Assembly: GCA_035512575.1 (NCBI GenBank)
Contig: DATKDT010000073.1
Span: 1-64,000, forward strand
Origin: JALYRV01 sp035512575
GTDB lineage: Bacteria > Acidobacteriota > Vicinamibacteria > Vicinamibacterales > SCN-69-37
Reading direction: 5' to 3'
Length of the DNA stretch: 64,000 nt
The notes beneath the pieces are model-generated. The model had not been told where the DNA came from. It did no database searches and saw nothing but the letters and a program-made list of their open reading frames with translations. Position 1 is the stretch's first letter, and each line of letters begins with the position of its first letter. A program made the translations under genes and the position numbers. Positions 1 to 9,132 of this stretch are shown here, in pieces.

Positions 1-172
1 GGTGCGGTGTCCGGCATTCCGCCGCGCCGGCGAGGCGAGTCGGGCCAAAGAGCGGTCCCTCCGACGTCTTTTTTACGCCGTCGCGGCAGAACGCCAGACA
101 CCGCACCTGCGCGGGATCGTCGGCCGCGCTGAGCGCGAGCGGCAGGTCCGGCGCGGCGCCGTGCTTGTACAT
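1..172 (-). CDS. possible hypothetical protein, partial (runs off the left edge)
   Basis: An ATG on the minus strand at 172 opens a frame of 57 codons that stays open to the window edge. The peptide starts MYKHGAAPDLPLALSAAD and has a Cys-rich stretch (VRCLAFCRDG) but matches no family I recognise. The frame is open upstream of the ATG only to a TAG about 20 codons earlier. It would lie downstream of, and co-directional with, the lipoprotein gene at 318-884. The 145 bp between them contain a perfect 6-bp hairpin (GCGCAC/GTGCGC near 258-272). The evidence is only an open frame with plausible codon use, so it may not be a gene. Confidence 0.3.
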   Translation of the reverse strand, partial: MYKHGAAPDLPLALSAADDPAQVRCLAFCRDGVKKTSEGPLFGPTRLAGAAECRTPH

Positions 173-317
173 GCGAGCAGAGATCGCCCGAGCTCCGCGG
201 CGCGGCGACGGACTTGCCCGAGCGCCCTATCGCGCGGCCGGGGCCTGCCGCTGGGAAGGCGCACAAAGTGCGCACGGGCGCTTATGTCAGGGCTCAGAAA
301 CTGCGATGTCTGCGCGG

Positions 318-884
318 TCAGCGGCGGCGGGGGGCGGCCGCGGACGCGGGCGAGCGGAACGGCGCAAGTGCCTGTGCGAGGCGATCTTCCAGTCCGTCGA
401 GCATCGCGCGCGCCTGCATCAGATCGTCGCGCTCGAGCGCGGCGCGTGAATTTTGCAAGGCCCGCTCGGTGTCGGCGATCACCTGGCGCAGCGATTGGGC
501 GGCGGACTCCTGGGCGCGCGTGGCCCTGTTGGCGGCCACGCGGCCGCGCTCGGCCTCGGCCGCCAGGACGACGAGGAGGCGCTCGACTTCACCGCGGCGG
601 GTGGCCTTGTCGGCCGCGGCCTTCCTGGCGGCGGCAGATGCGCGCTCCCGGGAGTCCAGCGCGTGATTGAGGGCCTGGCGATAATCGCGCTGCGCGACGG
701 CCTCGTCATAGCGCTTCAGCGCCTGCTCGGCGGCGGACAGCTCTTCCGGCGCGTAGACCTCGGCGCCCGCGGCACGCGCGGCTTCGATGGCGCCCTGCGC
801 CTGGTGGAACTCGCGCTCCGGCGGCTCCGCGCACGCAAGCACGGCCAGCGGCAACAGCAGCAGCAGAACGGCGAGGCGGCGCAT
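318..884 (-). CDS. DUF4398-type outer-membrane lipoprotein
   Basis: The 188-aa product begins with a lipoprotein signal peptide: MRR, a leucine-rich core, and a lipobox ending at Cys18 (LAVLAC). The mature part is almost wholly alpha-helical, rich in Ala, Glu and Arg, with heptad-like spacing (AEQALKRYDEAVAQRDYRQAL and similar). This is the pattern of DUF4398 proteins, small periplasm-facing lipoproteins often found next to OmpA-type genes. A cell-envelope structural role is likely, but no reaction is known. The gene is divergent from radC with only 17 bp between the two start codons, so both must share a very compact promoter region. Confidence 0.75.
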   Translation of the reverse strand: MRRLAVLLLLLPLAVLACAEPPEREFHQAQGAIEAARAAGAEVYAPEELSAAEQALKRYDEAVAQRDYRQALNHALDSRERASAAARKAAADKATRRGEVERLLVVLAAEAERGRVAANRATRAQESAAQSLRQVIADTERALQNSRAALERDDLMQARAMLDGLEDRLAQALAPFRSPASAAAPRRR

Positions 885-901
885 CGGCCGAAGTATACCG
901 G

Positions 902-1570
902 ATGAAAGTGCTCGCCTCGCAGGACCGTCCCCGCGAAAAGCTGGCGCGCGCCGGCACCGACGCGCTCGGCGACAACGAGCTGATGGCCGTGCTGCTGGGC
1001 AGCGGTACGCGCGGGCGGAACGCGCTGGAGGTCGCCAACGGCCTGCTCGATGCGTCGGGCGGCCTGCGCGGACTCACGCGGATGGGACGCGACGAGCTGT
1101 CGCGGACGCACGGCATCGGCGGCGCGCGCGCGGCGCGCATCCAGGCGGCGATCGAGCTCGGACGCCGCTCGCTTATGCGCGATCCGATCGAGCGGCCGCA
1201 GTTCGCGACGCCCGCCGAGGTCGCGGCCTATCTGCTGCCGCCGTTCGGCAGCCACCCGGTGGAGCGGTTCGGCGTGGTGCTGCTCGACACGCGGCACCGG
1301 CTGCTGCGCGCGCGCATTCTCTCGGTCGGATCGCTCGACGCCAGCGTCGTCCATCCGCGCGAGGTGTTCCGGGAAGCGATCCTTGCCGGGGCCGCGGCCA
1401 TCGTGCTCTTCCACAACCATCCGTCGGGCGATCCGGCGCCGAGCCGCGACGACCTGGCGCTCACGCGCCGGCTCGTCACCGCGGGCGACTTGATCGGCAT
1501 CGACGTCATCGACCACATCGTGCTCGCCGACACCCGGTACGCGTCCATGAAGGAGTTGGGAAGGTTATAG
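902..1570 (+). CDS. radC: RadC family JAB1/MPN-domain protein
   Basis: The 222-aa product has the two parts of RadC. An N-terminal helix-hairpin-helix-like region (about residues 1-95, with the ARAGTDALGDNELMAVLL block) is followed by a C-terminal JAB/MPN metalloprotease-like domain. That domain carries the metal-binding motif HNHPSGDPAPSRDD near residues 165-180. The true function is unsettled: the old name 'DNA repair protein' rests on a reassigned mutation, and the family is tied to metal-dependent isopeptidase or nuclease-like folds. Length is normal (about 220-230 aa). The ATG at 902 is the only good start and gives the canonical DRPREKL beginning. The next feature downstream is an inverted repeat. 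Confidence 0.92.
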   Translation: MKVLASQDRPREKLARAGTDALGDNELMAVLLGSGTRGRNALEVANGLLDASGGLRGLTRMGRDELSRTHGIGGARAARIQAAIELGRRSLMRDPIERPQFATPAEVAAYLLPPFGSHPVERFGVVLLDTRHRLLRARILSVGSLDASVVHPREVFREAILAGAAAIVLFHNHPSGDPAPSRDDLALTRRLVTAGDLIGIDVIDHIVLADTRYASMKELGRL

Positions 1571-1577
1571 GGAGGGG

Positions 1578-1712
1578 AATTGTAAATCGTAAATTGTAAA
1601 TAGCATTGGCTATCGGGTCATCGATCGGCTCTTGGCCCGGAGGGTGATCCGAACGCCCCTGCGGCTCGATAGCTCAATAGTCAATGCTATTTACAACTTA
1701 CAATTTACAATT
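1578..1712. repeat. long-arm inverted repeat upstream of metG
   Basis: Two arms of about 36 bp face each other (1578-1613 and 1675-1712). Each holds tandem TGTAAAT-type units followed by TAGCATTG. The arms match with only a few mismatches and enclose about 60 bp of GC-rich DNA. The AT-rich arms contrast with the surrounding GC-rich sequence. A close relative lies upstream of ligA (5465-5574) and a single arm lies at the start of gmk (37792-37807). The spacing from the right arm to the metG ATG is 13 bp, so the ribosome-binding region directly follows the element. Confidence 0.85.
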
Positions 1713-1725
1713 AGGCGAACTGCGA

Positions 1726-3666
1726 ATGTCTCCATCCTTTTACCTCACGACGGCCATCGACTATGTGAACAGCCGTCCGCACCTCGGGACCGCCTACGAG
1801 AAGATCGCGGCGGACGTCATCGCGCGCTACAAGCGGCTGATGGGCGTCGAGACGCGGTTCGTCATGGGCAACGACGAGCATTCGCAGAACGTCTTCAGGA
1901 AGGCGCGCGAGCTGGGTCTCGACCCGGTCGCGTACTGCGATCGGATGGAGCAGGAATTCCGCAGCACCTGGGACCGCCTCGATATCTCGTACGACGACTT
2001 CATCCGCACGACCGAGCCGCGCCACCGCGCGGGTGTGCAGGAGCTGATGCGGCGCTGCCGCGAGGCGGGCGACATCTACGAGGGCGTCTACGAAGGCTGG
2101 TACTGCGTCTCGTGCGAGGCGTTCAAGCAGGAGAAGGATCTGGTCGACGGCAACTGCCCGGTCCACCTGACGAAGCCCGACTGGATTCGCGAGAAGAACT
2201 ACTTCTTCCGCCTGTCGAAATACACCGCGCCGCTGCGCGCGCACTTCGAGGCGCATCCGGAGTTCCTCGAGCCGGACGTGCGGCGCAACGAGATCCTGCG
2301 GCTGCTCGAATCGGGGCTCGAAGACATTTCGGTCAGTCGCGCCGGACAGTCGTGGGGCATTCCGGTGCCGTGGGACGAGGGCAGCGTCGTGTATGTCTGG
2401 TTCGACGCGCTCATCAACTACGCCTCGGCGGTGGGGCTGGGCACCGACGAGGCGATGTTCGCGAAGTGGTGGCCCGCGGATCTGCACGTGATCGGCAAGG
2501 ACATCACGCGCTTTCACTGCGTGATCTGGCCGGCGATGCTCATGAGCGCGGGCCTGCCGGTGCCGAAGCAGGTCTTCGGCCACGGCTGGGTGCACACGCG
2601 CGGCATGAAGATGAGCAAGAGCCTCGGGACGGTGATCGATCCGCTCGACGCGTCGGCGAAGTACGGCGCGGATCCGCTTCGGCTCTATCTCACGAAGGAA
2701 ATCGCGTTCGGATCGGACGGCGACTTCACGTGGGAGCGCTTCGAGGAGCGCTACAACGTCGACCTGGCGAACAACTACGGCAACCTGGTGAGCCGCATCG
2801 CGGCGATGGCGGATCGCTATCGCCAGGGCACGGTCACGGCGACCGGGGCGACGGAAGGGCAGCAGGCTGCGAACACACGCCATTTCGTGGATGAATGGCG
2901 GAGAGCGATGGAGTCATTCGAGCTGGAGCGGGCAGCCGGGGCGGCCTTTCGACTGATCGACAGTACGAACGAGTTCATCGCGGTCCACGAGCCGTGGAAG
3001 CTTGCGAAGGATCCGGAGTGGAGCGCCGCGCTCGACCAGGTGCTGTGGGACGCGTCGGAGGCGCTGCGCGTGGCAACCGTCATGCTCACGCCGTTCATGC
3101 CGCGATCGACCGCCGAGATTCTGCGCCGGCTGGGTGACGGCGCCCCCGACGCGCGCGCGCTCGAATGGCGCTCGGCCGGGTCGCGCGTCATCGAGAAGGG
3201 CGCGAACCTGTGGCCGCGCATTGATACTGAGGAGAAGACCGTGGAGAACAAGGACCTGAAGCCCGAGATGGTGCCCGGCGTCACGCCTGGCGCGGGTACG
3301 CATTCGCCGCAGCAGCCGGCGGCAGACGCGCCTCCAGCGCCGCGAATCACCATCGACGACTTCATGAAGGTCGATCTGCGCGTGGCGAAGGTACTCGCCG
3401 CCGAGCGCGTGCCCAGGTCGAAGAAGCTGATCAAGCTCACGCTCGATCTCGGCTTCGAGCAGCGCACGCTCGCGGCCGGCATCGCCGAGGCGTACGAGCC
3501 GGAAGCCCTGGTCGGCCGGCACGTCGTCATCGTCGCCAACCTCGAGCCGCGCGCGATCATGGGCATCGAGTCGAACGGCATGGTGCTCGCGGCCAGTCCC
3601 GACGGCGGGCAGCCGACGTTGATCGGCTTCGATGTGCCCCCAGACCTTGGTAGTCGGGTGCGGTGA
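1726..3666 (+). CDS. metG: methionyl-tRNA synthetase
   Basis: The 646-aa enzyme charges tRNA-Met with methionine. The class I signature HLGTAYE starts at His19 (HIGH equivalent), and KMSKS lies near residues 296-300. A single zinc knuckle is visible with Cys127, Cys130, Cys144 and His147 (YCVSCE, then NCPVH), the arrangement of the single-knuckle MetRS type. The last ~100 residues (TIDDFMKVDLRVAKVLAAE onward) form the EMAP/Trbp111 tRNA-binding domain, joined by a Pro/Ala-rich linker. The frame is open from 1684, but those first 14 codons lie in the right arm of the inverted repeat. The ATG at 1726 gives the expected N terminus, MSPSFYLTTAIDYVN. The stop overlaps the tatD start. Confidence 0.97.
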   Translation: MSPSFYLTTAIDYVNSRPHLGTAYEKIAADVIARYKRLMGVETRFVMGNDEHSQNVFRKARELGLDPVAYCDRMEQEFRSTWDRLDISYDDFIRTTEPRHRAGVQELMRRCREAGDIYEGVYEGWYCVSCEAFKQEKDLVDGNCPVHLTKPDWIREKNYFFRLSKYTAPLRAHFEAHPEFLEPDVRRNEILRLLESGLEDISVSRAGQSWGIPVPWDEGSVVYVWFDALINYASAVGLGTDEAMFAKWWPADLHVIGKDITRFHCVIWPAMLMSAGLPVPKQVFGHGWVHTRGMKMSKSLGTVIDPLDASAKYGADPLRLYLTKEIAFGSDGDFTWERFEERYNVDLANNYGNLVSRIAAMADRYRQGTVTATGATEGQQAANTRHFVDEWRRAMESFELERAAGAAFRLIDSTNEFIAVHEPWKLAKDPEWSAALDQVLWDASEALRVATVMLTPFMPRSTAEILRRLGDGAPDARALEWRSAGSRVIEKGANLWPRIDTEEKTVENKDLKPEMVPGVTPGAGTHSPQQPAADAPPAPRITIDDFMKVDLRVAKVLAAERVPRSKKLIKLTLDLGFEQRTLAAGIAEAYEPEALVGRHVVIVANLEPRAIMGIESNGMVLAASPDGGQPTLIGFDVPPDLGSRVR

Positions 3667-4451
3667 TCGACAGTCACTGCCACCTGGCCGGCGGGGAGTT
3701 CGCCGGCGATCTCGACGCCATCGTCGCGCGCGCGCAGGCCGCCGGCGTGGCGCGCGCCGTCGTCATTCTCTCGGCCACCGACGATGCGGAGCTGGCGCGG
3801 GCCGATGTGGTGAAGGCGGCCTGGCCGGTGGTGCGGTTCGCGTGCGGCGTGCATCCGCACGAGGCGGGGAAGTTCAGCGAGGCGCCCGAGTCGGCGGCCG
3901 GCGCGCTGCGCGCGCTCGTGGCCGGCCGCGCGGACATCCGGCTCGTCGGGGAGATCGGGCTCGACTATCACTACGACTTCGCGCCGCGCGACATCCAGCA
4001 GCGGGTGTTCCGGGCGCAGGTCGCGGCTGCGCGCCAGCTGGGCATGCCGGTCGTGATCCACACGCGCGAGGCGTGGGCCGACACCGTCGCGATTCTGCGC
4101 GAAGAGGGCGCCGGCGACGTCGGGGGGATCTTTCACTGCTTCACGGGCAGCGAGGCCGAGGCGCGCGAGGCGCTCGACGCGGGCTTCTGCCTGTCGTTTT
4201 CCGGCATCGCCACCTTTCCCAAAGCCGACACCATCCGCGCCGCGGCACGGCTGACGCCGTCCGATCGGCTGCTCACGGAAACCGATGCCCCGTTCCTGGC
4301 GCCCGTGCCGTACCGGGGCAAGCGGAACGAGCCGGCCTTCGTGGTCGAGGTGACGCGGGCACTGGCCGCGACCCGGGGGGAGCCGATCGAGGCCACGGCG
4401 CGGAGCGCCGCGGCTACGCTCGACTCCCTGTTGGCCCGTCGCGTAAACTGA
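3663..4451 (+). CDS. tatD: TatD family metal-dependent hydrolase/DNase
   Basis: The 262-aa product is a TatD-type TIM-barrel hydrolase, a family with 3'-5' exonuclease or deoxyribonuclease activity. Visible metal ligands are the N-terminal HxH (DSHCHLAG, His5/His7), the Glu of GEIGLDYHY, the His of VIHTREAW, the His of IFHCFTGS and the Asp of LLTETDAPFL. Translation starts at GTG 3663, overlapping the metG stop as GTGA, which indicates translational coupling. The metG-tatD pairing is a common bacterial arrangement. The polyprenyl synthase gene starts six bases after the stop. Confidence 0.94.
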   Translation: MIDSHCHLAGGEFAGDLDAIVARAQAAGVARAVVILSATDDAELARADVVKAAWPVVRFACGVHPHEAGKFSEAPESAAGALRALVAGRADIRLVGEIGLDYHYDFAPRDIQQRVFRAQVAAARQLGMPVVIHTREAWADTVAILREEGAGDVGGIFHCFTGSEAEAREALDAGFCLSFSGIATFPKADTIRAAARLTPSDRLLTETDAPFLAPVPYRGKRNEPAFVVEVTRALAATRGEPIEATARSAAATLDSLLARRVN

Positions 4452-4456
4452 GCGCA

Positions 4457-5452
<996 letters not shown>

Positions 5453-5464
5453 GCTCGCACACCT

Positions 5465-5574
5465 CAATGTAAATCGTAAATGGTAAATAGCATCGGCTAT
5501 TGGCTATTGCTGCCGCTTTAGTGCAGCTCAATAGCTCGATAGACAATGCTATTTACCATTTACAATTTACATTG
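5465..5574. repeat. long-arm inverted repeat upstream of ligA
   Basis: Arms of about 45 bp (5465-5509 and 5529-5574) are inverted copies with few mismatches. They contain TGTAAAT/GGTAAAT units, then TAGCATYG and a CTATTG end. Only about 19 bp separate them, so a long hairpin can form in DNA or RNA. The right arm ends one base before the ligA start codon. The unit structure matches the element upstream of metG (1578-1712). Both sit directly in front of essential housekeeping genes. Confidence 0.88.
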
Positions 5575-5575
5575 C

Positions 5576-7636
5576 ATGGATCCCCTGTCGGAGATCGAGA
5601 GGCTGCGGACGCGCGTCCGCCATCACGAACACTGCTACTACGTCCTCGACGCGCCTGAGATCACGGACGCGGAGTTCGACCGGCTGCTGAAGGCGCTCGA
5701 GACGCTCGAGGCGGCGCATCCCGATCTCGTGGCGCCCGATTCGCCGACGCAGCGCGTGGGCGGCGCGCCGGCCGACGGGTTCGTCAGCGTCGAGCACGCG
5801 GCGCCGATGCTCAGCCTCGACAACGCGTACACCGAGGACGAGCTGCGCGCGTTCGACGCGCGCGTGCGGCGCGGGCTCGGGATGGCCGACGACGCGCCTC
5901 TGCTAACGTATGTGGCGGAGCTGAAAATCGACGGCCTCAGCCTGGCGCTGACGTACGAGGACGGCCGTCTGGTGCGGGGCGTTACGCGCGGCGACGGCAT
6001 CCGCGGCGAGGACGTCACGTCGAACGTCCGCGTCATACGCGCAATCCCATTACGTTTGCGCGAAGACCAAAGACGCAAGCCGCAAGACGAAAGCCGGGAG
6101 CCGGGAGCCGGGAGCCGGATCGAAATCCGCGGCGAAGCCTATTTGTCGCGGCAGGCGTTCGACCGCGTCAACCGCGAGCGGGAAGAGACCGAGGAGCCGC
6201 TGTTCGCCAACCCCCGCAATGCCGCGGCGGGGACGATGAGGACGCTCGATCCGAAAGCGGTGAGCCGGCGCGGCCTCAGCGCGTTTTTCTATCAGGTCGT
6301 CGTCCCGGACGGCGCCGGCCCGCTCGACGCGACGCACGCGGCCACGCTCGAGCGGATTGCCGCCTGGGGCCTGCCCGTGGAGCCGCACTGGGAGCGATGC
6401 GAGGGCATCGACGGACTCTTCGACGCCTGCCGCCGCTGGGCCACCGCGCGCCGCGACCTCGCCTTCGACACCGACGGCGTCGTCATCAAGCTCGACGACC
6501 TGGCACTGCGCGCGAAGCTCGGCACGACGGCGAAGTTTCCCCGCTGGGCGATCGCGTTCAAGTTTCCGGCGGAACAGGCCGCGACCGTGCTTCGCGAAAT
6601 CCGGGTGAACGTCGGCCGAACCGGCGCCGTCACGCCGTATGCCGTGCTCGAGCCGGTGTTGCTGAGCGGCTCGACGATCTCGATGGCCACGCTGCACAAC
6701 GAGCAGGAAGTCGCGCGGCGCGACGTGCGCGACGGCGACACGGTCATCATCGAGAAGGGCGGCGACGTCATTCCCAAGGTCGTCGGGCCCGTGCTCGAGA
6801 AGCGGCCGCCCGGATCGACGCCGTGGGTGATGCCGACGGCGTGTCCGTTCTGCGACAGCGTGCTGTCGAAGCCGGAGGAGGAAGTCGTCTGGCGCTGCGA
6901 GAACGCGTCGTGCCCGGCGCGGCTGCGCCGCAGTCTCGAGCACTTCGCCTCGCGCCGCGCGATGAACATCGAGGGGCTCGGCGAATCGCTGACGGGCCAG
7001 CTGCTCGAAAGCGGACTCGTGAAGGACTTCGCGGATCTGTATGCCCTGAGCGTCGACCAGCTCGCGGGCCTCGAGCGGATGGGCAGGAAGTCGGGCGCGA
7101 AGCTGGCCGCCGAGATCGAACGCAGCAAGACGAACGAGGTCTGGCGTCTGCTGCACGCGCTGGGCATCCGGCATATCGGCGAGGGCAGCGCCCAGGCGCT
7201 GGCGCGCCACTTCGGCTCCATTCCACGCCTGCAGGAGGCCTCGGCCGGGGCCATCGAGCAGGTGCCCGACGTCGGCCCGGTCGTGGCCCGCGCGGTGCGG
7301 TCGTTTCTCGACGAGCCGCACAACCAGGCCCTGATGGCGCGGCTCGCCGCGCGCGGCGTGCGCATGGTGGACGATGCCGCGCCGACCGGGCCCGAGGCGC
7401 CGCAGATCTTCGCGGGCCAGACGTTCGTCATCACCGGCACGCTGCCGTCGATGTCGCGCGAAGACGCCACGGCGCTCATCACGCGGCTCGGGGGCAAAGT
7501 GTCGGGCTCGGTGAGCCGAAAGACTTCCTATCTGGTCGCGGGAGCCGACGCCGGTTCCAAGCTGCAGAAGGCGCAGGAACTGGCCGTCCCGATTCTCGAC
7601 GAACCCGCCCTGCGCGCCCTGGCCGGCGACTTATAA
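5576..7636 (+). CDS. ligA: NAD-dependent DNA ligase
   Basis: The 686-aa enzyme seals nicks in duplex DNA using NAD. In order: the Ia/adenylation domain with the KxDG motif (ELKIDGLSL, catalytic Lys near residue 117), the OB fold (NVGRTGAVTPYA), a four-Cys zinc finger (CPFCD and CENASC, around residues 423-446), the helix-hairpin-helix region, and a C-terminal BRCT domain (from about residue 606, FVITGTLPSMSREDA). An upstream in-frame ATG at 5546 lies inside the inverted repeat. The ATG at 5576 gives the proper N terminus, MDPLSEIERLRTRV. A repeat-derived insertion (about residues 162-181) interrupts a loop of the adenylation domain. Confidence 0.97.
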   Translation: MDPLSEIERLRTRVRHHEHCYYVLDAPEITDAEFDRLLKALETLEAAHPDLVAPDSPTQRVGGAPADGFVSVEHAAPMLSLDNAYTEDELRAFDARVRRGLGMADDAPLLTYVAELKIDGLSLALTYEDGRLVRGVTRGDGIRGEDVTSNVRVIRAIPLRLREDQRRKPQDESREPGAGSRIEIRGEAYLSRQAFDRVNREREETEEPLFANPRNAAAGTMRTLDPKAVSRRGLSAFFYQVVVPDGAGPLDATHAATLERIAAWGLPVEPHWERCEGIDGLFDACRRWATARRDLAFDTDGVVIKLDDLALRAKLGTTAKFPRWAIAFKFPAEQAATVLREIRVNVGRTGAVTPYAVLEPVLLSGSTISMATLHNEQEVARRDVRDGDTVIIEKGGDVIPKVVGPVLEKRPPGSTPWVMPTACPFCDSVLSKPEEEVVWRCENASCPARLRRSLEHFASRRAMNIEGLGESLTGQLLESGLVKDFADLYALSVDQLAGLERMGRKSGAKLAAEIERSKTNEVWRLLHALGIRHIGEGSAQALARHFGSIPRLQEASAGAIEQVPDVGPVVARAVRSFLDEPHNQALMARLAARGVRMVDDAAPTGPEAPQIFAGQTFVITGTLPSMSREDATALITRLGGKVSGSVSRKTSYLVAGADAGSKLQKAQELAVPILDEPALRALAGDL
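6060..6118 (+). repeat. tandem 7-bp repeat insertion inside ligA
   Basis: Within the ligA frame, the unit GCCGGGA is repeated three times plus a partial copy (6093-6118). It is preceded by imperfect AAGACG/CAAGCC units (6066-6092). It encodes the Arg/Gly/Glu-rich peptide DESREPGAGSR between two conserved adenylation-domain strands (IPLRLRE and IEIRGEAYL). LigA homologues normally join these strands with only a few residues. The reading frame is kept, and the peptide would form a surface loop. Confidence 0.75.
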
Positions 7637-7656
7637 TCGAGGCACTGATCGTACCG

Positions 7657-9132
7657 ATGCGCCGTTTCCTTGCCGTTGCCGTCGTCCTCGTGGCCGTCGT
7701 GGCCTTCATGGTTGGGCTGGTTGTCGCCGGCTCCGGCATTCGCATGCCTGCCGGCCCGCTGATGACGATGTCGAAGGGTGGCGTGGCGGCCGGAACGGCC
7801 CCGCTGCAGGCCCCGCCGGCCGTGCTGGCCCCGGCAGGGATGGCGACCGGGATCGACTTCGCGGAAGTGGCGGGGCGGATGAACGCCGCGGTGGTCAACG
7901 TCGACGCGAGCTCGCGCTCGGGCCGCGGGCGCCGCGGCGACCTCGATCAGCAGCGCGAGGGCCCCAGGCAGGGGGCCGGCAGCGGCTTCGTCATCGACGC
8001 CGACGGCTACATCCTGACGAATTTCCATGTCATCGACGGCGCCGATCGGATCACGATCACGCTGGCCGACGGCCGCGCGCTGCGCGCGCGCGTGGTGGGC
8101 ACCGACCCGGCGATCGACGTCGCGCTGCTGTCGATCGACGCGGGCGCCGCGGCGCGGCTTCCGGTCGCGGAGCTCGGCGACTCCGACCGGCTGCGCGTCG
8201 GCGAGTGGGTCTGCGCGATCGGCAACCCCCTCGGCTACGTCCATTCGGTCACGGTGGGCGTCGTGTCGTTCATCGGGCGCAAGCTCTTCGACCCGAGCCT
8301 CGACGACTACATCCAGACCGACGCGGCCATCAATTTCGGCAACAGCGGCGGGCCGCTGATCAACGCGCGCGGCGAGGTGGTCGGCATCAACACCGCCATC
8401 AGCTCGCAGGCCAACAACATCGGCTTCGCCATTCCGATCAATCAGGTGCGCGCGGTGCTGCCGCAGCTCAAGAGCCGCGGCCGCGTGGCGCGAGGCTTCA
8501 TCGGCGTGACGCTCGAGACGCTGACGCCGGCGCTGCAGCGCGCGCTCGGGCTCACCACCGGGAGCGGCGCGATCGTACAGGAGGTCACGCCCGACACGCC
8601 CGCGGAGCGCGCGGGCCTGCGCGTGTACGACGTCATCCGCTCGGTGGACGGCCATGACGTCGACTCGAGCGACGAGCTCATTCGCGACGTCTCGGGACGC
8701 CAGCCCGGCAGCGTCGCGCGGCTGCAGGTGGTGCGCGACGGCCGCGAGCAGGACGTGCTCGTCAAGCTGACGGAGCGGCCGCTGACCGACGCCGCCGGCG
8801 ACGATGTCCGGCGGCCCCCGCAGCCGGCCGACAGCACGCAGCCGCCGCTCGGCCTCGTCGTGCGCAACGTCGACGCGTCGACGACGCAGCGGTATGGCCT
8901 GCCGTCGACGCTGACGGGCGTGCTGGTGACGCGCATCGAGCCGGCCAGCGTCGCGCAGGTGGCCCGCCTGCGCCGGGGCATGGTGATCCTGGAAATCAAC
9001 CGGCGGCGCATGACGTCGGTCGACGACTACGAGCGCACGATCGCGCGCGCGCGGCCCGGCGACGTCCTTGCGCTCTACGTGTACGATCCGCTCGCCGAGC
9101 AGCGCTCCATCCTTACCATCACGATTGAATGA
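7657..9132 (+). CDS. HtrA/DegP-type trypsin-like serine protease with two PDZ domains
   Basis: The 491-aa protein is a periplasmic quality-control protease. An N-terminal signal anchor (residues 1-27, RRFLAVAVVLVAVVAFMVG) is followed by a low-complexity linker. The trypsin-like domain has the triad His ~124 (TNFHVIDGAD), Asp ~154 (PAIDVALL) and Ser ~230 (GNSGGP). Two PDZ domains follow (GFIGVTLE... and PLGLVVRN...). The frame is open into ligA; the ATG at 7657, 20 bp after the ligA stop, places the signal anchor at the N terminus. The stop overlaps the start of the sigma-54 regulator as ATGA, so the two are co-translated, which suggests an envelope-stress link. Confidence 0.93.
   Translation: MRRFLAVAVVLVAVVAFMVGLVVAGSGIRMPAGPLMTMSKGGVAAGTAPLQAPPAVLAPAGMATGIDFAEVAGRMNAAVVNVDASSRSGRGRRGDLDQQREGPRQGAGSGFVIDADGYILTNFHVIDGADRITITLADGRALRARVVGTDPAIDVALLSIDAGAAARLPVAELGDSDRLRVGEWVCAIGNPLGYVHSVTVGVVSFIGRKLFDPSLDDYIQTDAAINFGNSGGPLINARGEVVGINTAISSQANNIGFAIPINQVRAVLPQLKSRGRVARGFIGVTLETLTPALQRALGLTTGSGAIVQEVTPDTPAERAGLRVYDVIRSVDGHDVDSSDELIRDVSGRQPGSVARLQVVRDGREQDVLVKLTERPLTDAAGDDVRRPPQPADSTQPPLGLVVRNVDASTTQRYGLPSTLTGVLVTRIEPASVAQVARLRRGMVILEINRRRMTSVDDYERTIARARPGDVLALYVYDPLAEQRSILTITIE

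Noticed and set aside
2..905. Long plus-strand frames across the left end (up to 222 codons)
   Set aside because: They are Arg/Pro/Ala-rich translations antisense to the lipoprotein gene, with no signal peptide or domain; this is the usual artefact of very GC-rich DNA.
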